Shown in pieces: positions 40,466 through 47,402 of a DNA stretch of 64,000 nt. Position 1 is the stretch's first letter; the number at the start of each line of letters is the position of its first letter. Origin of the DNA: Cellulosimicrobium funkei. Lineage in GTDB: Bacteria > Actinomycetota > Actinomycetes > Actinomycetales > Cellulomonadaceae. The notes under the pieces are model-generated. The model was not told the origin of the DNA. It did not search any database and saw only the letters and a program-made list of their open reading frames with translations. Location of the stretch: positions 219,117 through 283,116 of the forward strand of contig NZ_SOZH01000002.1 in NCBI RefSeq assembly GCF_004519295.1, given 5' to 3'. The position numbers and the translations under genes are program-made.

Positions 40466-41708
40466 ACCCCGACGGCGCGCCCGGCGACCACGGGGCCGGC
40501 GGCGGCTGCGGGGCCCGGACGAGGAACGCCTGGCGCGCCGTGAGCATGAGGTGCAGCAGCGCGCGCCGCTGTCCCTCGACGCGCCACGCCTCGACGGCGC
40601 CGCGCTCGACCCGGTCGTGGAGCAGCGCGAGCTCGGTCGCGGCCTGCTGGTAGTCGCGCATCGCGTGCGCGGCCCCCGCGCCACCGGTGCGACGCGCCCA
40701 GTCGCGCGCCTGACGGCGCGCGGCGAGCGTCGACAGCATCGCGAGGTCGGCGGGCGTGACGAGGCCCGTCGGCACGTAGGGCACGAGCTGGCGCTGGATC
40801 GTCGCGACCGTGCGGCGTCGGTCCCGGACGAGCAGGACGACCAGCGTGACCAGCACCCCGAGCCCGGCGAGGTACGCGACCCCGAGCGCGAGCGGGCCGA
40901 AGCCGGTCGAGGCGTTCCACAGCATGTGCAGGGCGATGGCCGCGGCGAGACCGCCGAGCGGCGCGAGCACGCGGCGCGGCCCGGGCGGGCTCGTGGCCGC
41001 GCTCGCGACGCCGAGGCCCGTGAGCGCCGTGCACAGCGGGTGCAGGAGGGGGGTGACGATCGCGCGCAGCACGAACGTCGGGCCGAGCGTGCCGTCCTGC
41101 GCGGCCATGATGAAGTACGTGACGTTCTCGACCGCCGCGAACCCGAGGGCGACCATCGCGGCGTAGATCACGCCGTCGGTCCAGCCGTCGATCTCGTGGC
41201 GCCGGAACCAGAGCATCCCGAACAGGACCGCGCCCTTGAGGATCTCCTCGACGAACGGCGCCCCGAACGACGCGACGACGTACCAGCCGACCTCCTCGCC
41301 GAACAGCGGCGCGGTGAGCAACTCCAGGCCGAGCGTGTTGAGGATCCCCGCGACGAGCGTCGCGATCCCCGCGCCCCACAGGAACGCGACGACGAGCGCG
41401 CTCGGCGGCTCGGGCTCGAGGCGGTCGAGCGCGAGCACGACCGGCACCCAGATGCCCAGCGGCACGAGCGCGAGCAGCAGCCCGACCGTGAACGTGCCCA
41501 CCCCGGACAGCGCCGCGAGCACGAGGCCCACGAGCAGGCACAGGCTCGCGACGGCGATCGTCACGATGACGCCGACGCGCGCGCGGCCCGGCGGCCGGCC
41601 CTCGAGCACGGCGCGTGGGTCGAGCGGGACGGCGGCACCCGCCGGGCCCAGCGGGTGCGGCGGCTGCTGGGGCGGGGGGACGGCCGGGCCGTGCGGCGGG
41701 AAGGTCAC
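40425..41708 (-). CDS. PrsW-family intramembrane metalloprotease
   Basis: The 427-residue membrane protein has about eight helices (residues 45-290) and a cytoplasmic C-terminal region of about 130 residues. PrsW motifs are present: FVEEILKG (E-E-x-x-K), GFAAVENVTYF (E-N) and VTPLLHPLCTALTG plus ALHMLWNAS with candidate metal His residues. In Bacillus PrsW cleaves an anti-sigma factor; no such factor is encoded nearby. GTG 41708 gives the Pro-rich N-terminus. The C-terminus overlaps the XRE gene by 41 bp. Confidence 0.88.
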   Translation of the reverse strand: MTFPPHGPAVPPPQQPPHPLGPAGAAVPLDPRAVLEGRPPGRARVGVIVTIAVASLCLLVGLVLAALSGVGTFTVGLLLALVPLGIWVPVVLALDRLEPEPPSALVVAFLWGAGIATLVAGILNTLGLELLTAPLFGEEVGWYVVASFGAPFVEEILKGAVLFGMLWFRRHEIDGWTDGVIYAAMVALGFAAVENVTYFIMAAQDGTLGPTFVLRAIVTPLLHPLCTALTGLGVASAATSPPGPRRVLAPLGGLAAAIALHMLWNASTGFGPLALGVAYLAGLGVLVTLVVLLVRDRRRTVATIQRQLVPYVPTGLVTPADLAMLSTLAARRQARDWARRTGGAGAAHAMRDYQQAATELALLHDRVERGAVEAWRVEGQRRALLHLMLTARQAFLVRAPQPPPAPWSPGAPSGFTSGAWAPGPGLR

Positions 41709-41817
41709 GGGCGGTAAGGCTACGCACCCGGCGGCCGACGCGGGAAGGCGTCCGCCCGGCGCGCCGCACGCGCGCCGCGCGGGGGCGGTCGCGCCGCGCG
41801 GCGGCCGGGGGGTGGGG

Positions 41818-42237
41818 CTACGCCGCGACGTCGTACCCGGAGCGCAGGCCGCCCCGGCGGCGCACGGTCGCGTCGTCGGGCACGATCTCGTCCGGCGGGA
41901 CGACGGCGCCGGCCTCCACGAGCACCCGGCGCCCGACGCGCGCGCCGCTGCCCACGCGGGCGCGGTCGCCGACGCGCGCCTCGGGTGCGATGCGGACGTT
42001 GTCGCCGACGCGGACGTCGCGGCCGAGGACGACGTCCCGGTCGATCCAGGTGCCGTCGCCGAGCCGGCAGCCGTGGCCCACCACGGCGCCCTTCTCGACG
42101 TAGGTGCCCCACCCGACGGGCACGGACTCCGGGACGCGGGCGTGGGGCGACACGAAGCCGCCGCCGGTGTGACGGTCGTAGTGCATGATCTCGCCGAAGT
42201 CGTTCTCGACCTGGACGCGGCGTGCGAGGCGGGCCAC
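41818..42237 (-). CDS. Left-handed beta-helix hexapeptide-repeat protein
   Basis: The 139-residue protein is mostly hexapeptide repeats with small hydrophobic residues at every sixth position (VPVGWGTYVEKGAVVGHG, DRDVVLGRDVRVGDNVRI, GDRARVGSGARVGRRVLV). This predicts a parallel left-handed beta-helix as in gamma-carbonic anhydrases and acyltransferases. The catalytic His residues of those families are not arranged here, so the activity is unknown. ATG 42237 is the likely start. Upstream lies the repeat-filled region 42238-42915. Confidence 0.75.
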   Translation of the reverse strand: MARLARRVQVENDFGEIMHYDRHTGGGFVSPHARVPESVPVGWGTYVEKGAVVGHGCRLGDGTWIDRDVVLGRDVRVGDNVRIAPEARVGDRARVGSGARVGRRVLVEAGAVVPPDEIVPDDATVRRRGGLRSGYDVAA

Positions 42238-42320
42238 CTGACCTCCTCAAGGTCTGTCGACAGTGGTACTGGTGACATAACGACGACGAGGCGCCCAGGA
42301 TTCCAACACCGCCACCCCGC

Positions 42321-42468
42321 CGAGGTAGAGCCCTGGCTTCGCGAGGTAGAGCCGTGGTCCCGCGGGGTACAGCCGTGGTCCCGCGGGGTAGAGCCGTGGT
42401 CCCCCGAGGTAGAGCCCTGGTCCCGCGAGGTAGAGCCGTGGTCCCGCGGGGGTAGAGCCGTGGTCGCC
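42321..42468 (+). repeat. 21-bp repeat cluster D1, seven tandem forward units
   Basis: Units start at 42321, 42342, 42363, 42384, 42405, 42426 and 42447 in an exact 21-bp register. The core is CGAGGTAGAGCC-(C/G)-TGG, with CGGGGTAGAGCC variants in the middle; the last unit has one extra G. Because 21 is divisible by three, open frames through the array encode heptapeptides (for example VEPWSRE), but nothing else suggests translation. It lies upstream of the hexapeptide gene and faces the inverted cluster D2. Confidence 0.95.
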
Positions 42469-42760
42469 GGGCCGACGGCGGAGGTCGCCCCGCCTTTCGT
42501 GCCCCGCAGGCGAGAACCGCCCGGGCGACCTCTCGCGGCGGCGCCACGGTCGCCGGGCGCGGACCGACCGCCGTCGTGCCGAGCAGGTGGATCGGGCGCG
42601 TCCTGGCCGACGGACGAGCCGGAACCGCCTGCTCGCTCTGCCGGGATGGCCTGGTCGGCCCGCCCCCGTTCCCGACGGGCGACCTGGCCGCCATGGGTGC
42701 CCGGCCGACGTCGGGCGCGGTCAGCCTGGACGCCCGCGGTGAGCCTGCGGCGTCGGGCGT
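42469..42760. other. Unique spacer between repeat clusters D1 and D2
   Basis: These roughly 290 bp lie between seven forward and six inverted repeat units. I see no convincing gene: the open frames have no ribosome-binding site and run into the repeats as low-complexity peptides. The arrangement, inverted repeats around a unique core, is like a small non-autonomous element, though no terminal target duplication is visible. Confidence 0.5.
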
Positions 42761-42886
42761 GACCTCGGCTCTACCTCGCGGGACCTCGGCTCTACCTCGG
42801 CGTGACCTCGGCTCTACCTCGGCGTGACCTCGGCTCTACTTCGGCCGACCAGGGCTCTACCTCGCGGGGCCACGGCTCTGGCCCGC
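42761..42886 (-). repeat. 21-bp repeat cluster D2, six inverted units
   Basis: Inverted units start near 42761, 42782, 42804, 42825, 42847 and 42868 in a 21-22 bp register. The common form is GACCTCGGCTCTACCTCG; the fifth reads GACCAGGGCTCTACCTCG and the last is degenerate (GGCCACGGCTCTGGCCCG). Compared with D1 the GTGGT part has changed to CGAGGT, so D2 and D1 pair only over the GGTAGAGCC core. The cluster ends 30 bp beyond the stop of the LacI-family gene (minus strand), a terminator-like position. Confidence 0.93.
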
Positions 42887-42915
42887 GACGGCGGCACCGT
42901 CCGGGCGGCGGGCGG

Positions 42916-43917
42916 TCAGACGGCGCGGGTGGTGCCGCGGACGACGAGGGTCGTGGGGAGGCGGACGTGGGGCTCGCGCGTGCGGCCCTCGACGAGGTCG
43001 ACGATGAGACGCAGGGCCTCGGTGCCCATGCGGTGGATGGGCTGGTCGACGGTCGTCAGGGGCGGGGTGGTGAGCGCGGACTCGGGCACGTTGTCGAAGC
43101 CGATGACGGAGACGTCGTCGGGCACGCGCAGGCCGAGCTCGGCGGCGACCTCCATGGTGCGGATCGCGGAGAGGTCGTTGGCGGCGAAGATCGCGGTGGG
43201 TCGCTCGGGGAGCGAGAGGAGCTCGTGCGCGGGGGAGTCCGCGAGGTCGGGGCGGTAGCCGCCGACGCGCACGAGGTCGGGGTCGAAGGCGATGCCCGCG
43301 TCGGCGAGCGCCTCGCGGTACCCCTGCTCGCGCAGGCGCGCGGACTCGAGGTCGGGGCGGCCCGCGAGGAAGCCGATGCGGCGGTGGCCGAGGTCGAGGA
43401 GGTGCTGCGTCGCGGTGCGGCCGCCGGCGAGGTTGTCGGAGTCGACGGTCGGGGGGTCGGACGGGCCGCGGTGCGGGTCGACGGCGACGACGGGGATCGA
43501 GCTGCCGCGCGCGACGACGGTGGGCGTGACGAGGATGGCGCCGTCGATGAGGGTGCCGCCGAGGCGGGACAGGGAGCGCTGCTCCCAGCCGACGCGGTCG
43601 TCGCGGCGCAGGCCGCCGGAGTAGGCGAGGAGCTCGTACCCGGTCCCGTCGACGGCCTCGGAGATGCCCTTGAGCAGCTCGGTCGAGAACGGCTCGAACT
43701 CGGCGACGAGGATCCCGATGACGTTGGTCTTGCTGCTCCGCAGGCTCCTCGCGACGATCGACGACTCGTACCCGAGGTCGTCGATGACCTGCTGGACGTG
43801 GCGGGAGGTCTCGGGCGCGACGCCGTAGCGACCGTTGATCACCTTGGAGACGGTCGCGACGGAGACGCCGGCGGTGCGCGCGACGTCGCCGATCGTGACT
43901 CTTCCCGTGGAGCGCAT
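42916..43917 (-). CDS. LacI-family transcriptional regulator
   Basis: The 333-residue repressor has an N-terminal LacI HTH (about 6-55): VTIGDVARTAGVSVATVSKVINGRYGVAPETS, then the hinge SLRSSKTNVIGILV and a periplasmic-binding-like sugar domain. ATG 43917 is the natural start; the longer frame is not coding. It is divergent from the sugar ABC/GH3/GH43 operon and probably represses it through the palindrome ATCGATATCGAT in the 191-bp gap. The inducer is likely a xylo- or arabino-oligosaccharide, inferred from the operon enzymes. Confidence 0.92.
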   Translation of the reverse strand: MRSTGRVTIGDVARTAGVSVATVSKVINGRYGVAPETSRHVQQVIDDLGYESSIVARSLRSSKTNVIGILVAEFEPFSTELLKGISEAVDGTGYELLAYSGGLRRDDRVGWEQRSLSRLGGTLIDGAILVTPTVVARGSSIPVVAVDPHRGPSDPPTVDSDNLAGGRTATQHLLDLGHRRIGFLAGRPDLESARLREQGYREALADAGIAFDPDLVRVGGYRPDLADSPAHELLSLPERPTAIFAANDLSAIRTMEVAAELGLRVPDDVSVIGFDNVPESALTTPPLTTVDQPIHRMGTEALRLIVDLVEGRTREPHVRLPTTLVVRGTTRAV

Positions 43918-43976
43918 GGGGATGACAGTAGCCCCTGGCGAGGGCGTCCGGAGGCCCGCGCCACGTCGTGTGTAAA

Positions 43977-44022
43977 ACGTTATCGATATCGATTGACACG
44001 ACCGGGTCGCGCCTGCCAGAGT
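43977..44022 (+). promoter_or_regulatory. LacI operator and promoter of sugar operon
   Basis: The perfect palindrome ATCGATATCGAT (43982-43993), preceded by AACGTT, directly abuts TTGACA (43993-43998), with CAGAGT at 44017-44022 as a possible -10 (18-bp spacer). The site is 65 bp from the LacI start and 110 bp from the binding-protein start. A LacI protein bound here would block RNA polymerase at the -35 region. The gap is strikingly AT-rich for this genome. Confidence 0.65.
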
Positions 44023-44108
44023 CGCTACCGGCGGCCCCACAGCGGTGGCGGCCCGGCGCGCTCGAGGCAGCGTGCGCCCCGGTGCGACTCGACGAAGAGG
44101 ACGGAACG

Positions 44109-45398
44109 ATGAAGTCTCGGAAGCTCCTGACGGCGACCGCCGTCGCCCTGGCGGGCACGCTCGTGCTCACGGCCTGCGGAGGCGGAGGCGACTCCGGCTC
44201 GGACGACGGCTCGGTCTCGATGACCTTCTGGCACAACTCCACGACCGGTGAGGGCAAGGCCTACTGGGAGGAGACGGTCGCGGCGTTCGAGGAGGCGAAC
44301 CCCGGCGTCACGATCGAGATCCAGGCCATCCAGAACGAGGACATGGACGGCAAGCTCCAGACGGCCCTCAACTCGGGCGACGCGCCCGACATCTTCATGG
44401 CGCGCGGCGGCGGCAAGCTGGCCGACGTCGTGGAGGCCGGCCAGGCGATGGACCTCACCGACGCGATCGACGACACCACGCGCGAGGCCGTGGGCGACGC
44501 GGCGCTCAGCGCCTTCACGGTCGACGGCAAGGTCTACGGGATGCCGGTCTCGATCCTCCCGGGCGGCGTCTACTACAGCGAGGACCTGTTCTCGCAGGCC
44601 GGCGTGACGGCGAACCCGACGACGATCAGCGAGCTCGAGGGCGTCGTCGACCAGCTCAAGACCGCAGGCGTCGCGCCGATCGCGCTCGGCGCGAAGGACG
44701 CGTGGCCGGCCGCGCACTGGTACTACTTCTTCGCGCTGCGCGAGTGCTCGCAGGACACCATCAACACGGCGGCGAGCGAGCGCAGCTTCGACGACCCGTG
44801 CTGGCTCAAGGCCGGCGAGGACCTCCAGGCGTTCGCCGAGACGGAGCCCTTCAACCAGGGCTACCTCACGACCTCCGCGCAGCAGGGCGCGGGCTCGTCC
44901 GCGGGCCTCATCGCCAACCACCAGGCCGCGATGGAGCTCATGGGCGCGTGGAACCCCGGCGTCATCGCGTCGCTCACGCCGGACGAGAAGCCGCTCGCGG
45001 ACCTGCAGTGGTTCCCGTTCCCGGCCGTCGAGGGCGGTGACGGCGAGCCCGGCGCCATGATGGGCGGCGTCGACGGGTTCTCCTGCTCGGCCCAGGCCCC
45101 CGCCGAGTGCGCGGAGTTCCTCAACTTCATCATGTCGAAGGAGTCGCAGGAGGCGTACGCCACCGCGTTCCACACCCTGCCCGCGAGCAAGGAGGCGCAG
45201 GGCGTCGTGACGGAGCCCGCGCTCGTCTCGATCCTCGAGGCCTACAACGAGGCGCCGTACGTCACCGTGTGGCTGGACACGCTGTTCGGGCAGAACGTCG
45301 GCAACGCGCTCAACACCTCCGTGGTCAACCTGCTCGCCGGCAAGGGCACGCCGCAGGACATCGTCGACACGACGAACGCCGCAGCGGCCAAGGAGTAA
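44109..45398 (+). CDS. Sugar ABC transporter substrate-binding lipoprotein
   Basis: The 429-residue protein has a lipoprotein signal (LAGTLVLTACGGGG, Cys at about 23) and an extracellular solute-binding family 1 fold: MTFWHNSTTGEGKAYWEETVAAFEEANPGV, LNSGDAPDIFMARGGGKLAD and a late EFLNFIMSKESQEAYA. It belongs to the carbohydrate uptake (CUT1) group. ATG 44109 is preceded by GAGGACGGAA. It is the first gene of an operon with two permeases, GH3 and GH43. No cognate ATPase is encoded; CUT1 systems in actinobacteria usually share an MsiK-type ATPase. Confidence 0.93.
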   Translation: MKSRKLLTATAVALAGTLVLTACGGGGDSGSDDGSVSMTFWHNSTTGEGKAYWEETVAAFEEANPGVTIEIQAIQNEDMDGKLQTALNSGDAPDIFMARGGGKLADVVEAGQAMDLTDAIDDTTREAVGDAALSAFTVDGKVYGMPVSILPGGVYYSEDLFSQAGVTANPTTISELEGVVDQLKTAGVAPIALGAKDAWPAAHWYYFFALRECSQDTINTAASERSFDDPCWLKAGEDLQAFAETEPFNQGYLTTSAQQGAGSSAGLIANHQAAMELMGAWNPGVIASLTPDEKPLADLQWFPFPAVEGGDGEPGAMMGGVDGFSCSAQAPAECAEFLNFIMSKESQEAYATAFHTLPASKEAQGVVTEPALVSILEAYNEAPYVTVWLDTLFGQNVGNALNTSVVNLLAGKGTPQDIVDTTNAAAAKE

Positions 45399-45406
45399 CC
45401 GGAGCC

Positions 45407-46435
45407 ATGACCGTGTCCCAGGGCGAGACCTCGCCGAGCACGACGACGCCCGAGGACCGGGCCGGGGGCGGCGCCGGCGCCGTGGCGGGGCCGCCCCCGG
45501 CCGCCGCGGCGCGGGCCCGCCGCCCGCGCCGCGGCCGCTGGGGCCAGCGAGCCGAGATCGCGGTGCTCGCCGGGCCGGCGCTCGTCGTCTTCCTCACGTT
45601 CGTCATCGTGCCCGTGCTGATGGCGGCGTACTACGGGTTCTTCAAGTGGAAGGGCTTCGGCCCGCCGACGGACTTCGTGGGGTTCGAGAACTACCTCACG
45701 ATCTTCCGCGACCCCGAGTTCCTCGCGGCGCTGCGGCACAACGGGTTCATCGTGCTCATGTCGCTCGTGCTCCAGGGCCCGGTCGCGGTGGTCGTCGCGC
45801 TCATGCTCAACCGGCGCATGCGCGGCCGCTCGGTGGTCCGCGTGCTGGTGTTCGTGCCGTACGTGGTGTCCGAGGTGATCGTCGGCACGGGGTTCAGCCT
45901 CATGCTCTCGACGACCGGCGCCGTGAACGACCTGCTGGAGAAGGTCGGCCTCGGGTTCCTCACGGTCGACTGGCTCGCCGACCCCGACGTCGCGATCTGG
46001 ACCCTGCTGCTCATCATCACGTGGAAGTACATCGGCTTCGCCGTGATCCTCTTCCTCGCGGGCCTCCAGGGCATCCCCGACGAGCTGGGCGAGGCCGCCG
46101 CGATCGACGGCGCGTCCTACTGGAAGGCGCAGCGCTACGTCACGCTCCCGCTGCTGGGCCCGACGGTCCGCATCTGGGCGTTCCTGTCGATCATCGGCTC
46201 GCTCCAGCTGTTCGACCTCGTCTACATCATCTGGGGCCAGTACGTGGCCTCGACGGCCGGCACGTCGACCATGGCGACGTACATGGTCGCGAACGGCCGC
46301 AACGCGGGGAACTACGGGTACGGCAGCGCGGTCGCGGTCGTGCTGTTCCTCATCTCCCTCGCCGTGGCGCTCGTGTACCAGCGGTACGTCCTGCGCCGTG
46401 ACACCGAGGGCGCGATCACGGAAGGGAAGAAGTGA
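45407..46435 (+). CDS. Sugar ABC transporter permease 1 (CUT1)
   Basis: The 342-residue MalF-type permease has a Pro/Ala/Arg-rich cytoplasmic N-terminus (1-48) and six helices. The coupling motif GEAAAIDGASYWKAQRYVTLPLLGP near residue 245 is the EAA loop. The first helix IAVLAGPALVVFLTFVIVPVLMAAYYGFF and the FVGFENYLTIFRDPEFLAAL segment are typical. ATG 45407 follows GGAG 8 bp after the binding-protein stop. Its TGA overlaps the next ATG. Confidence 0.92.
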   Translation: MTVSQGETSPSTTTPEDRAGGGAGAVAGPPPAAAARARRPRRGRWGQRAEIAVLAGPALVVFLTFVIVPVLMAAYYGFFKWKGFGPPTDFVGFENYLTIFRDPEFLAALRHNGFIVLMSLVLQGPVAVVVALMLNRRMRGRSVVRVLVFVPYVVSEVIVGTGFSLMLSTTGAVNDLLEKVGLGFLTVDWLADPDVAIWTLLLIITWKYIGFAVILFLAGLQGIPDELGEAAAIDGASYWKAQRYVTLPLLGPTVRIWAFLSIIGSLQLFDLVYIIWGQYVASTAGTSTMATYMVANGRNAGNYGYGSAVAVVLFLISLAVALVYQRYVLRRDTEGAITEGKK

Positions 46436-47328
46436 TGGCCACCGTCACCGCCGTACCCGCGCCCGAGCGTCCCGCCGGCGTCAAGACCCCGAAGGAGCCC
46501 CGCGGCTCCGGCATCGGCCGGGGCGGCCCGCTGACCTACGTGGTCGCGTGGCTGCTCGTGGGCGTGTGCCTCGCGCCGATCGCGTACATCGTCGTCGGCG
46601 GGTTCCGCACCAACGCGCAGATCACGGCCGACCCGTCGGGCCTGCCCGACCCGTGGCAGGTCGTCAACTACGTCGAGGTCCTGTCGAGCTCGCTGTTCTG
46701 GCAGCAGCTCGGGAACTCGCTCGTCGCGGCACTCCTCACGACGCTCGGCGTCGTGGTGCTCGGCCTCATGGCGAGCTACGTCATCGCCCGCTACTCGTTC
46801 GTGGGGCGCGGGGCGCTCTACGCGCTGTTCGCGGCGGGCCTGATGTTCCCCATGACGGTCGCGATCACGCCGCTGTACATCATGATCCGCTCGCTCGGGC
46901 TGATGAACTCCGTGGGCGGCCTCGTGCTCCCGCAGATCGCGTTCGCCCTCCCGACGACCGTCATCATCCTCGTGCCGTTCCTGCGCGCCATCCCGCGCGA
47001 GATCGAGGAGGCCGCGTCGATCGACGGCGCGAGCCGCCTCGGCTTCTTCTTCCGGATGGTCGTGCCGCTGTCCCTGCCGGGCGTCATCACCGTGGGGATC
47101 CTCGCGTTCGTCGCGAGTTGGAACAGCTACATGCTCCCGCTCTTCATCCTCAACGACGAGACGTCGTACACGCTTCCGCTGGGCGTGCAGGCGTTCGCGT
47201 CGCAGTACTCCGTGGACACCGCCCGCGTGCTCGCCTTCACGTCCCTGTCGATGATCCCCGCGCTCGTCTTCTTCTCGCTGTTCGAGCGGCGCATCGTCGG
47301 CGGCCTCACCGGCGCCGTGAAGGGCTGA
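46435..47328 (+). CDS. Sugar ABC transporter permease 2 (CUT1)
   Basis: The 297-residue MalG-type permease has six helices, with the EAA loop EIEEAASIDGASRLGFFFRMVVPLSLP near residue 185 and the late SWNSYMLPLFILNDETSYTLPLGVQAF segment characteristic of CUT1 second permeases. ATG 46435 (TGATG overlap) is preferred over GTG 46432. It forms the membrane channel with the preceding permease. A strong hairpin (47349-47379) separates it from the GH3 gene. Confidence 0.92.
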   Translation: MATVTAVPAPERPAGVKTPKEPRGSGIGRGGPLTYVVAWLLVGVCLAPIAYIVVGGFRTNAQITADPSGLPDPWQVVNYVEVLSSSLFWQQLGNSLVAALLTTLGVVVLGLMASYVIARYSFVGRGALYALFAAGLMFPMTVAITPLYIMIRSLGLMNSVGGLVLPQIAFALPTTVIILVPFLRAIPREIEEAASIDGASRLGFFFRMVVPLSLPGVITVGILAFVASWNSYMLPLFILNDETSYTLPLGVQAFASQYSVDTARVLAFTSLSMIPALVFFSLFERRIVGGLTGAVKG

Positions 47329-47348
47329 CCCGCGCCCGTCCGCACCCT

Positions 47349-47379
47349 GCCCCGTCCCGCGCCGCGCGCGGGACGGGGC
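47349..47379 (+). terminator. Perfect 14-bp intra-operon hairpin before GH3
   Basis: GCCCCGTCCCGCGC (47349-47362) and GCGCGGGACGGGGC (47366-47379) pair perfectly around CGC. It lies 20 bp after the second permease and 23 bp before the GH3 start, without a U-tract. It may be a partial terminator or an RNA-stabilising stem that makes transporter transcripts more abundant than enzyme transcripts. Confidence 0.6.
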
Positions 47380-47402
47380 CACCACCGAAGGAGAACGGTC
47401 CC

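Noticed and set aside
41236..42762. Protein with heptapeptide repeats (VEPWSRE / ALPRGTT)
   Set aside because: The heptapeptides only reflect the 21-bp period being divisible by three; the frame is antisense to PrsW and the hexapeptide gene and lacks a start signal.
42576..42827. Small gene between repeat clusters D1 and D2
   Set aside because: No ribosome-binding site, and its 3' half is translated repeat.
42321..42886. CRISPR array
   Set aside because: The 21-bp units are directly tandem without 30-40 bp unique spacers, some are inverted, and no cas gene is present.
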